Positions 17,290 through 22,436 of a stretch of DNA of 22,436 bases are shown in pieces. Made by a program: the position numbers and the translations under genes. Source of the DNA: an uncultured Blautia sp. (lineage in GTDB: Bacteria > Bacillota > Clostridia > Lachnospirales > Lachnospiraceae); the NCBI GenBank assembly GCA_937900135.1, contig CALCDJ010000027.1, positions 1-22,436 of the forward strand, given 5' to 3'. The first letter of the stretch is position 1. Each line of letters starts with the position of its first letter. The notes below the pieces were generated by a model. It was not told where the DNA came from. It saw only the letters and a list, made by a program, of their open reading frames with translations, and did no database searches.

Positions 17290-17664
17290 TTATTTAAGAG
17301 TAACTTTAGCGCCTTCTGCCTCAAGTTTAGCTTTGATATCTTCAGCTTCTGCTTTAGATGCGCCTTCTTTAACAACCTTAGGAGCTCCGTCAACAACAGC
17401 TTTTGCTTCTTTTAAGCCTAAGCCGGTAACTTCACGAACAACTTTGATAACTTTAACTTTGTTTGCTCCAACTTCTGTCAGTTCTACGTCGAACTCATCT
17501 TTTTCTTCAGCTGCTTCTGCTGCTCCGCCTGCTGCTGCAACTACAACACCTGCTGCTGCGGATACACCAAATTCTTCTTCACAAGCTTTTACTAATTCAT
17601 TTAATTCTAATACGGATAATTCTTTGATTGCCGCAATAAATTCTTCTGTTGTTAATTTTGCCAT
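17290..17664 (-). CDS. rplL: 50S ribosomal protein L7/L12
   Basis: L7/L12 forms the flexible stalk that recruits translation factors. The 124-residue product has the N-terminal dimerisation domain (about 1-33, ELNELVKACEEEFGV), the Ala/Gly hinge (36-54) and the C-terminal globular domain (56-124) with KVIKVVREVTGLGLKEAK. The start at 17664 (MAKLTTEE) is chosen because GGAGGG lies about 8 bases upstream; the in-frame ATG at 17679 overlaps that site. It follows rplJ by 75 bases that contain a hairpin. Confidence 0.98.
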   Translation of the reverse strand: MAKLTTEEFIAAIKELSVLELNELVKACEEEFGVSAAAGVVVAAAGGAAEAAEEKDEFDVELTEVGANKVKVIKVVREVTGLGLKEAKAVVDGAPKVVKEGASKAEAEDIKAKLEAEGAKVTLK

Positions 17665-17695
17665 TTTAATTCCCTCCATATAATCATTTTTATTG

Positions 17696-17714
17696 TTTCC
17701 GCCTCTCGCGGAAA
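17696..17714 (-). promoter_or_regulatory. Hairpin between rplJ and rplL
   Basis: TTTCCGC (17696-17702) and GCGGAAA (17708-17714) form a seven-pair stem with a five-base loop in the rplJ-rplL gap. No T-run follows on the minus strand, so it is more likely a processing or stability element that helps rplL outproduce rplJ than a terminator. Confidence 0.5.
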
Positions 17715-17739
17715 GGCTCTTTTTTATCTTTATTGATAA

Positions 17740-18261
17740 TTAAGCTTCTGCGCCTTTTGCAGCGATAGCTGCTTCTGCTCCGCCTGCCTCTGCAACCTGA
17801 TTAAGCACACGAGCCAAGTTGGTAATCGGAGACTGGATGCTTCCAAGCAATTTTCCAAGCAGTTCCTCTCTGGATGGGATGCTTGCCATTGCCTGAATGC
17901 CTGCCTGATCGTTGTAGTTTCCTTCAACGACACCTGCGATCAGTTCTAATTTCGGGAACTGTTTTGCATATTTTGCCAGGATTCTTGCAGGAGCTGTTGC
18001 GTCTGTAGCAGAAATCGCCAGAGCGTTTGTTCCTTCCAGATGTGGGCAAAGGCTTTCACAGTTTGTTCCCTTAAAAGCGAAGTTCATCATAGTATTTTTG
18101 TATACTTTGTACTGAACACCAGCTTCTCTTAATTCCTTACGCAGAATAGTATCCTGCTCAACAGTCAGACCACTGTAGTTTACAAGTACTACACACTGTG
18201 CGTCTTTCACGTTGTTTGCGATTTCTTCTACGATTGGTTGTTTCAGTTCTACTTTTGCCAT
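17740..18261 (-). CDS. rplJ: 50S ribosomal protein L10
   Basis: L10 anchors the L7/L12 stalk to the large subunit, and with L12 binds its own leader RNA. The product is 173 residues. Family features include KQPIVEEI near the N-terminus, VLVNYSGLTVEQDTILRKELR, the YKVYKNTMMNFA segment, and an alanine-rich C-terminal helix that binds L12. The start at 18261 (MAKVELKQP) has AAGGAGG about 9 bases upstream; the in-frame ATG at 18306 would fall within the leader structure. The gene is preceded by an L10 leader with attenuator and its own promoter, with no rplK-rplA upstream. Confidence 0.98.
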   Translation of the reverse strand: MAKVELKQPIVEEIANNVKDAQCVVLVNYSGLTVEQDTILRKELREAGVQYKVYKNTMMNFAFKGTNCESLCPHLEGTNALAISATDATAPARILAKYAKQFPKLELIAGVVEGNYNDQAGIQAMASIPSREELLGKLLGSIQSPITNLARVLNQVAEAGGAEAAIAAKGAEA

Positions 18262-18284
18262 GAAATGGTACACCTCCTTATAGA

Positions 18285-18431
18285 TTTTGATATACCGCCG
18301 TCGCAATGAGAATATAAAAAAGGTCTAACTGAAAGACAGTCAGACCTTGTGTAATCCTATCAGAATACGTAGTCCTCGGTAGGCGTTTTCATCCTTATGC
18401 CTTGCGGCACCTACTGTCTTCGGCAGCGTTC
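18285..18431 (-). ncRNA. L10 leader RNA with attenuator
   Basis: The minus strand has the conserved core of the L10 leader: GCTGCCGAAGACAGTAGG (about 18409-18426), the GCCGCAAGGC stem near 18400, and CCTACCGAGG (18374-18383), which pairs back to the first segment. In this family the L10(L12) complex binds the kink-turn region and lowers expression of rplJL. A terminator hairpin follows at 18316-18348, so control is likely by transcription attenuation. Confidence 0.9.
18316..18348 (-). terminator. Attenuator terminator of the L10 leader
   Basis: On the minus strand AAGGTCTGACT and AGTTAGACCTT form an 11-pair stem with one mismatch, then a run of Ts. It lies between the L10-binding core and the rplJ ribosome binding site, where conditional termination would act. 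Confidence 0.88.
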
Positions 18432-18437
18432 TGTATT

Positions 18438-18466
18438 AATCTAGCATAGTTTGTTTATTATGTCAA
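18438..18466 (-). promoter_or_regulatory. Promoter of rplJL
   Basis: TTGACA (18461-18466), a 17-base spacer and TAGATT (18438-18443) on the minus strand, just after the upp stop at 18483, start the L10 leader transcript. Confidence 0.85.
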
Positions 18467-18482
18467 GAAGTTTTTTATTTTT

Positions 18483-19112
18483 TTATTTTGTTCCAAAAAT
18501 ACGGTCTCCCGCATCTCCAAGACCTGGGCAAATATATGCATGGTCATTCAATTCACGATCCATATGTCCGCAGTAAATCTGGATGTCCGGATGAGTCTTA
18601 TGCAGTCTCTCGATTCCTTCCGGTGCAGCAATGATACACATGAATTTAATATTTTTGCCGCCCTGTTTTTTGATGAAATCAACTGCTGCCACTGCAGAAC
18701 CACCAGTTGCCAGCATAGGATCTACTACAACTGCGATTCTCTCTCCGATGGATTCAGGAAGTTTACAATAGTACTCATGAGGTTCATGTGTCTCCGGATC
18801 ACGGTAAAGACCAACATGACCCACCTTTGCAGAAGGTACAAGAGTCAAAATGCTGTTGACCATTCCCAAACCTGCGCGAAGTACCGGGATTACAGCTAAT
18901 TTCTTACCGGAAATCATAGGTGTCATACATGTTTCCAGAGGTGTGGTAATCTCCACTTCCTCTGTGGGAAGATCACGAAGAGCCTCATAACCCATGAGAA
19001 TTCCTATTTCTTCTACCAGCTTACGAAATTCGTTGGTACCTGTGCGATAGTCGCGGAGCATTGAAATTTTGTGCTGGATCAGCGGATGATCCATAATATA
19101 AACCTGTTCCAT
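18483..19112 (-). CDS. upp: Uracil phosphoribosyltransferase
   Basis: The enzyme converts uracil and PRPP to UMP in pyrimidine salvage in the cytoplasm. The 209-residue product is family length. The PRPP-binding loop is at 131-139 (DPMLATGGS), and the uracil-binding region near the C-terminus reads CPGLGDAGDRIFGT (195-208). Conserved VLRAGLGM (78-84) and YRDPETHEP (103-111) are also present. AAAGGA lies 6 bases before the ATG. No terminator is visible after the stop; the rplJL promoter begins 17 bases later, so some read-through into the L10 leader is possible. The gene is divergent from the YitT leader. Confidence 0.97.
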   Translation of the reverse strand: MEQVYIMDHPLIQHKISMLRDYRTGTNEFRKLVEEIGILMGYEALRDLPTEEVEITTPLETCMTPMISGKKLAVIPVLRAGLGMVNSILTLVPSAKVGHVGLYRDPETHEPHEYYCKLPESIGERIAVVVDPMLATGGSAVAAVDFIKKQGGKNIKFMCIIAAPEGIERLHKTHPDIQIYCGHMDRELNDHAYICPGLGDAGDRIFGTK

Positions 19113-19155
19113 ATCGTATCCTTTCTTATCTGATGTTTAATAATTATCCTTTACT

Positions 19156-19184
19156 ATTATAATACAAAGTTGTGTTTCGCAAAA
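19156..19184 (-). promoter_or_regulatory. Promoter of upp
   Basis: TATAAT on the minus strand (19156-19161) is about 45 bases before the upp start. The -35 candidate TTTTGC at 17-base spacing is weak, so the strength is uncertain. Confidence 0.55.
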
Positions 19185-19190
19185 GGGGAA

Positions 19191-19219
19191 TTTACAATTT
19201 CTCATTTTTATGTTATGAT
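19191..19219 (+). promoter_or_regulatory. Promoter of the YitT leader
   Basis: TTTACA (19191-19196), a 17-base spacer and TATGAT (19214-19219), with an extended -10 TGT before it. Transcription would begin near 19226, inside the perfect 12-bp palindrome CAAACATGTTTG (19222-19233), which could be an operator. The promoter is back to back with that of upp. Confidence 0.75.
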
Positions 19220-19293
19220 ACCAAACATGTTTGAGGGCTTCTCTTAGAAATATTTTGCCTGAAAATATGAAGTTTTATACAAGGATGGTACTA

Positions 19294-19356
19294 ATGAAAA
19301 CAGATTTTTCCGTTTCTCTTATCAATCATCATATGTATTTTTACAGACTGCCATAG
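19294..19356 (+). CDS. Putative 20-residue leader peptide
   Basis: An ATG at 19294 follows AAGGA (19281-19285) at 8-base spacing and opens a 20-codon frame beginning MKTDF and ending HHMYFYRLP. The TAG stop (19354-19356) lies in the loop of a strong terminator, and the last codons form its 5' arm. This arrangement is typical of leader peptides that control transcription attenuation through ribosome position, as known for several antibiotic-response genes. Two more in-frame ATGs (19267, 19285) lack a good ribosome binding site. The peptide matches nothing I know. Translation is inferred from layout, not shown. Confidence 0.5.
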   Translation: MKTDFSVSLINHHMYFYRLP

Positions 19357-19371
19357 GCGGTCTGTTTTTTT
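19343..19371 (+). terminator. Strong terminator in the YitT leader
   Basis: ACAGACTGCC (19343-19352) and GGCGGTCTGT (19356-19365) form a ten-pair stem (one G-U) with an ATA loop, followed by seven Ts. It lies between the leader promoter and the YitT gene, about 67 bases before the YitT start codon, and overlaps the end of the leader ORF. Confidence 0.9.
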
Positions 19372-19437
19372 ATGCTTTATTTTGATATTACAATAACTCA
19401 CTGGCAAATCACTACAAAAAAGAAAGAAGGAATTCCA

Positions 19438-20319
19438 ATGTCACAACCAGCCACTCCAGGCAGATATCTGAAGAGTCTGCTTGCCATCATAATAGGAAAC
19501 ACAATTTACAGCCTGGGAATTGTTGCTTTTCTCCTCCCCAACCACATCATCACCGGAGGAACCACCGGTCTTGCTCTTTGCGGCAACCACTATTTCGGCA
19601 TCCCCATTTCCACCTTTGCCCTTGTCTTTAATGCCCTTATGTTCTTCCTTGGACTTCTGATACTGGGCAAAGCCTTCGCCATCACCACACTGGTGAGCAG
19701 CTTCTATTATCCCATTATTCTGGGAATTATGCAGCGTTTTCCTGCCCTGTCCCAGATCACTGACGATAAAATGCTGGCAACGGTATGCGCAGGTGTCCTC
19801 ATCGGATCAGGCATCGGACTTGTCATCCGGGCAGGAGCTTCCACAGGAGGTATGGATATTCCCCCTCTGATCCTGAAGAAAAAACTGGGAATTCCCGTTT
19901 CCCTTTCTTTATATGTATTTGACGTGGTCATCCTGTTTTTGCAAATGACCTTTTCCGATATCGAAGAAAGCATTTACGGTATCCTTCTGGTTCTCATTTA
20001 TACCTTTGTCCTTGACAAGCTTCTGGTCCTTGGTATGGCTCAGACACAGGTTAAAATCGTCAGCAAAAAGTTTGAAGAAATCAACAATGCAATCCACAAT
20101 CAGCTGGATCGAGGCTCCACTCTGATCTACGGTGAAACCGGGTATCTTCATCGAAAACGACCTGTCGTTCTCACTGTGGTTTCCAACCGGGAACTGATTC
20201 ATTTAAATGAACTGGTAATGGAAATCGATCCTTCTGCCTTTATGATTATCAGCAAAGTCAACGAGGTAAAGGGAAAAGGCTTCTCTGCTCCCAAGGTTCC
20301 CCGAGCCCTCAACAAATAA
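19438..20319 (+). CDS. YitT-family membrane protein (DUF2179 C-terminus)
   Basis: The 293-residue product has five or six predicted membrane segments (between about 12 and 200) and a soluble C-terminal domain (about 205-280) of the DUF2179 type. Family motifs are visible: PNHIITGGTTGLAL (34-47), RAGASTGGMD (131-140), RGSTLIYGETGY (225-236) and DPSAFMIISKVNEVKGKGF (264-282). The family's function is not settled; a transporter role is usually proposed. The start at 19438 is chosen because GAAGGAA precedes it; the frame is open further up to 19372 but that would start in the terminator's T-tract. No separate promoter is seen between the leader terminator and the gene, so its expression should depend on read-through of that terminator. 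Confidence 0.92.
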   Translation: MSQPATPGRYLKSLLAIIIGNTIYSLGIVAFLLPNHIITGGTTGLALCGNHYFGIPISTFALVFNALMFFLGLLILGKAFAITTLVSSFYYPIILGIMQRFPALSQITDDKMLATVCAGVLIGSGIGLVIRAGASTGGMDIPPLILKKKLGIPVSLSLYVFDVVILFLQMTFSDIEESIYGILLVLIYTFVLDKLLVLGMAQTQVKIVSKKFEEINNAIHNQLDRGSTLIYGETGYLHRKRPVVLTVVSNRELIHLNELVMEIDPSAFMIISKVNEVKGKGFSAPKVPRALNK

Positions 20320-20343
20320 AAAAAGCGGACAAGTTCCCTTCAG

Positions 20344-20392
20344 ACTCCCCGAAGTAATGGTTTCTCATGTACACTGCTTCGGGGAGTTTTTT
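20344..20392 (+). terminator. Rho-independent terminator of the YitT gene
   Basis: ACTCCCCGAAG (20344-20354) pairs perfectly with CTTCGGGGAGT (20377-20387), followed by a T-run to 20392. The tail overlaps the stop codon of the convergent minus-strand gene. Confidence 0.9.
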
Positions 20393-20573
20393 ACATTTGC
20401 TTACGCACAATCCGGTATTCGTCTCCCATCTGAAAGTAAGGACACTGACGAAAGTTACCTGTAATAAACCGCGCCATCTCATCTTCATCCAGATTTACCT
20501 CACAGGTATAACATTCGTAATCTTCATCATAGGTATAATTCGCACAATACTCACAATTACTTTTCTGGCTCAT
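20391..20573 (-). CDS. Small cysteine-rich protein, DUF6472-like
   Basis: The 60-residue product has cysteines at 7, 10, 21, 24 and 44 (CEYC, CYTC, QCPYF), which suggests a small zinc-binding fold. The acidic YDEDYE, the LDEDEMARF segment and the DEYRIVRKQM end resemble the short DUF6472 proteins common in Lachnospiraceae; this is from memory and should be checked. The start at 20573 (MSQKSNC) is chosen because GAGAGG lies 6 bases upstream. The in-frame ATG at 20603 would translate that purine-rich ribosome binding site region as RNKRRREE. Function unknown. It stands alone, convergent to the YitT gene and divergent from the sulfotransferase-like gene. Confidence 0.8.
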   Translation of the reverse strand: MSQKSNCEYCANYTYDEDYECYTCEVNLDEDEMARFITGNFRQCPYFQMGDEYRIVRKQM

Positions 20574-20619
20574 TTTTTCCTCTCTTCTCCTCTTGTTTCT
20601 CAAAGCTTTTTTCTGTTAT

Positions 20620-20628
20620 ATTATACCA
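20620..20628 (-). promoter_or_regulatory. Extended -10 promoter of the small cysteine-rich gene
   Basis: TGGTATAAT on the minus strand, about 50 bases upstream of the start. No good -35 box is seen, which fits an extended -10 promoter. Confidence 0.55.
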
Positions 20629-20677
20629 TTACCGCTGCCATTGCGCGAGGTATTTTGCACCGAAAGCCTGTTCCTTC

Positions 20678-20706
20678 TTTCCAAGAAAACATTTTTTTGA
20701 TATACT
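20678..20706 (+). promoter_or_regulatory. Promoter of the arylsulfotransferase-like gene
   Basis: TTTCCA (20678-20683), a 17-base spacer and TATACT (20701-20706) with an extended -10 TGA. Confidence 0.6.
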
Positions 20707-20719
20707 ATTTGTGTATCTC

Positions 20720-20748
20720 TTTCCTGAATCCCCCCATCTTTCAGGAAA
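20720..20748 (+). promoter_or_regulatory. Hairpin in the leader of the arylsulfotransferase-like gene
   Basis: TTTCCTGAA (20720-20728) pairs perfectly with TTCAGGAAA (20740-20748) around an 11-base loop holding six Cs. No T-run follows, so it is not a terminator. It begins about 14 bases after the -10 box, near the start of the RNA, and could be an operator or an RNA element. Confidence 0.5.
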
Positions 20749-20787
20749 TTTGATATCTAGTTTATTTAGTTACAGAAAGGAAAACAC

Positions 20788-22374
20788 ATGAACAAGAAAA
20801 AGAAAATCGGTCTGGTGATCGCCTTGGTTCTGCTGTGTGTTGTGTCTGTTTTTGCCTTCCTGAAGGCATTCTCCATGTACCGGAACACACACAGAAAGCT
20901 GGATAATATCATCACACTATCCTCCACCAAAGCATCATCCGCACCTGAAACTCAGACTTCTAAGGACTCTTTAACCCTTTTTGTCAATCAGGAACCTGTC
21001 GTTCTGACACTGGATGGCTCCGGCGCAGAATACGACTGTTTTACATTAAACACAGAATTTGAAACTATCATCACTACAAAAGATAACACTCACGAAATCC
21101 TGATCAACGGTGTTCCAATGGACAATCAGGTTGCAAGCCTGAAACTGGACTCCATCAGCGCAGCAGACCGGATCACCGTCACCGTAGACGGACAGGAATA
21201 TTACCTTCGTACACTTCCGGAAGATTTTCCTGATCTGACTCCTTTAGGCGAAAGCTCCAAGGACGGCTACTTCTATACCACCATGGGTACATTCGTAGTA
21301 AAATTCGATAAGAAAGGACAGGTTGTCTTTTATCGTAGAGCCAGTGCTACCAACGCAGGTCCGTTCCGCCGAACAGAAGTGGACGGGGAAGTGCTTTACT
21401 CTTATCTAGAGGGCCGTTCCTCCAAAGAGCATCCATTCCTTACCGGAATCGGTTACCGCACCACAGCTTTGATTATCCTTAATGAACAGTATCAGAAAAT
21501 TGATGAAGTTCCATATATGGCAGAAACTGAAAAAGTTCCGGCCAATTATCCTCTGGAAAATCACGATCATCTCATTCTTGGAAAAGGCCACTACATTCTT
21601 ACCACCTATGTTGGCAAAAAGGTAAACAATATTCCAGCATCTCTGGACGGCTCTGAATATGGCGCAAACGTTGTTGCCTGCATCTTCCAGGAAATCAAAG
21701 ACGGAAAATGTATTTTTGAGTGGGACAGCACAGATCACCCGGAACTTTATGAAGCAAGTCTGGAAGCCGGCGATTATACCAATGTAACTCGCCTCTGGTC
21801 AGACTACGCGCACTTTAATTCTATTATTATAGATCCAAAAGACAACAACTTCATTTGTTCCTACAGAGATCTTGACAGCATCCTTAAGATTGACCGTGAA
21901 ACCGGAGAAATCCTCTGGTTCCTGGGAGGTAAATTTGACGACTTCAATCTCACCGAAGAACAGCAATTCCATCGTCAGCACAATGCCACACTTACAGAGG
22001 ACGGCTCTATTCTTCTCTTTGACAATGGCTGTCGCACCAATATCCTGGGATATCCGGTACTTTCAGCAGAAGAACAGTCTGAAGGGGAACGTACCCAACA
22101 TTCTCGCGGCTTAAAGCTGGTCATTGACGAAGACAAAAAAGAAGTGATTGATTTTGAAGAGTATACGGTAGATGGATTCTACTCCGCTTCCATGGGCTCT
22201 GCACAGCTTCTGGATGACGCCACCGATACTGCACTCCTGGGATGGGGAGGCAAATCCAAAGCAGGTATGCCGCTGTTTACAGAAGTTAATTGCAGCGAAA
22301 AAACAATCAACTTTGAAATGCTCTGCGGCGATTCTGGCATCAATTGTTACCGCGTAACTCATTACGATAAATAA
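20788..22374 (+). CDS. Membrane-anchored arylsulfotransferase (ASST)-like protein
   Basis: The 528-residue product resembles bacterial aryl-sulfate sulfotransferases, which move sulfate from one phenolic ester to another phenol without PAPS. It has a basic start and one hydrophobic segment (about 7-26), so it is held in the membrane with the catalytic part outside. An N-terminal beta domain (about 60-145) precedes the propeller. Candidate active-site residues are H259/H261 in ENHDH, H342 in YAHFNSI, R360 in CSYRDLDS and H398 in FHRQHNA. The 18-residue spacing of H342 and R360 equals that of H356 and R374 as I recall them in E. coli AssT. AAAGGA lies 7 to 8 bases before the ATG. No dsbL/dsbI partner is next to it. 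Natural substrate unknown. Its terminator seems cut by the element that follows. Confidence 0.85.
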   Translation: MNKKKKIGLVIALVLLCVVSVFAFLKAFSMYRNTHRKLDNIITLSSTKASSAPETQTSKDSLTLFVNQEPVVLTLDGSGAEYDCFTLNTEFETIITTKDNTHEILINGVPMDNQVASLKLDSISAADRITVTVDGQEYYLRTLPEDFPDLTPLGESSKDGYFYTTMGTFVVKFDKKGQVVFYRRASATNAGPFRRTEVDGEVLYSYLEGRSSKEHPFLTGIGYRTTALIILNEQYQKIDEVPYMAETEKVPANYPLENHDHLILGKGHYILTTYVGKKVNNIPASLDGSEYGANVVACIFQEIKDGKCIFEWDSTDHPELYEASLEAGDYTNVTRLWSDYAHFNSIIIDPKDNNFICSYRDLDSILKIDRETGEILWFLGGKFDDFNLTEEQQFHRQHNATLTEDGSILLFDNGCRTNILGYPVLSAEEQSEGERTQHSRGLKLVIDEDKKEVIDFEEYTVDGFYSASMGSAQLLDDATDTALLGWGGKSKAGMPLFTEVNCSEKTINFEMLCGDSGINCYRVTHYDK

Positions 22375-22383
22375 AAAGCAGCA

Positions 22384-22436
22384 ATCGAGTAGGAGGCGGT
22401 GACTAACCGCCGTCCTCTCACACCACCTAGCATACC
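22384..22436 (-). mobile_element. 3' end of a group II intron (partial)
   Basis: Read on the minus strand, the window edge gives GGTGGTGTGAGAGGACG, then a hairpin GGCGGT-TAGTC-ACCGCC (stem arms 22406-22411 and 22395-22400), then TCCTACTCGAT. This matches what I know of domain V (3' strand) and domain VI, with bulged-A region and 3' end, of bacterial group II introns. The 5' strand of domain V and any reverse transcriptase lie beyond the window. The exact boundary with the exon is uncertain by a few bases. Confidence 0.75.

Noticed and set aside
18262..18306. Earlier in-frame ATG for rplJ
   Set aside because: It falls in the L10 leader and would translate the ribosome binding site of the true start.
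1..22436. CRISPR arrays, tRNA or rRNA genes
   Set aside because: No spaced direct repeats, cloverleaf-like sequence or rRNA signature was seen on either strand.

Overview
The window looks like chromosomal DNA of a low-to-mid GC Gram-positive anaerobe of the class Clostridia, most likely family Lachnospiraceae. The evidence is the make-up of its ribosomal and RNA polymerase proteins, strong AGGAGG-type ribosome binding sites, consensus SigA-like promoters, an L10 leader RNA with a built-in attenuator, and small proteins typical of that family. I do not assign a genus.

Layout. The minus strand carries the informational core, read from right to left: upp, L10 leader, rplJ, rplL, a secreted beta-helix protein, rpoB, rpoC, a Ser/Thr protein kinase, a PP2C phosphatase, an unrecognised 408-residue protein and, after an interruption on the plus strand, rpsL. 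The plus-strand interruption (887-3027) is a two-gene unit for a membrane-anchored N-acetylmuramoyl-L-alanine amidase and a membrane-anchored serine hydrolase of the class A beta-lactamase fold. Thus the usual rplJL-rpoBC-rpsL order is broken twice: by the beta-helix gene between rplL and rpoB, and by five signalling or cell-wall genes between rpoC and rpsL.

The right-hand part (19113-22374) holds a plus-strand leader with a tiny ORF whose stop lies in the loop of a strong terminator, just upstream of a YitT-family membrane protein. After it come a minus-strand 60-residue cysteine-rich protein and a plus-strand arylsulfotransferase-like protein. The last roughly 53 bases look like the 3' end of a minus-strand group II intron.

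How the genes may work together. The kinase, phosphatase and 408-residue protein are overlapping or nearly so, and form one operon that probably runs a reversible phosphorylation switch; the kinase has one membrane segment and an external domain of about 180 residues. The divergent amidase and hydrolase are also membrane-anchored and face outward, so a cell-envelope role for the whole island is a reasonable inference. Promoters or terminators can be read for most units. The features most worth follow-up are the leader ORF and terminator before the YitT gene, the kinase/phosphatase/unknown operon, and the beta-helix gene inside the rpl-rpo cluster.
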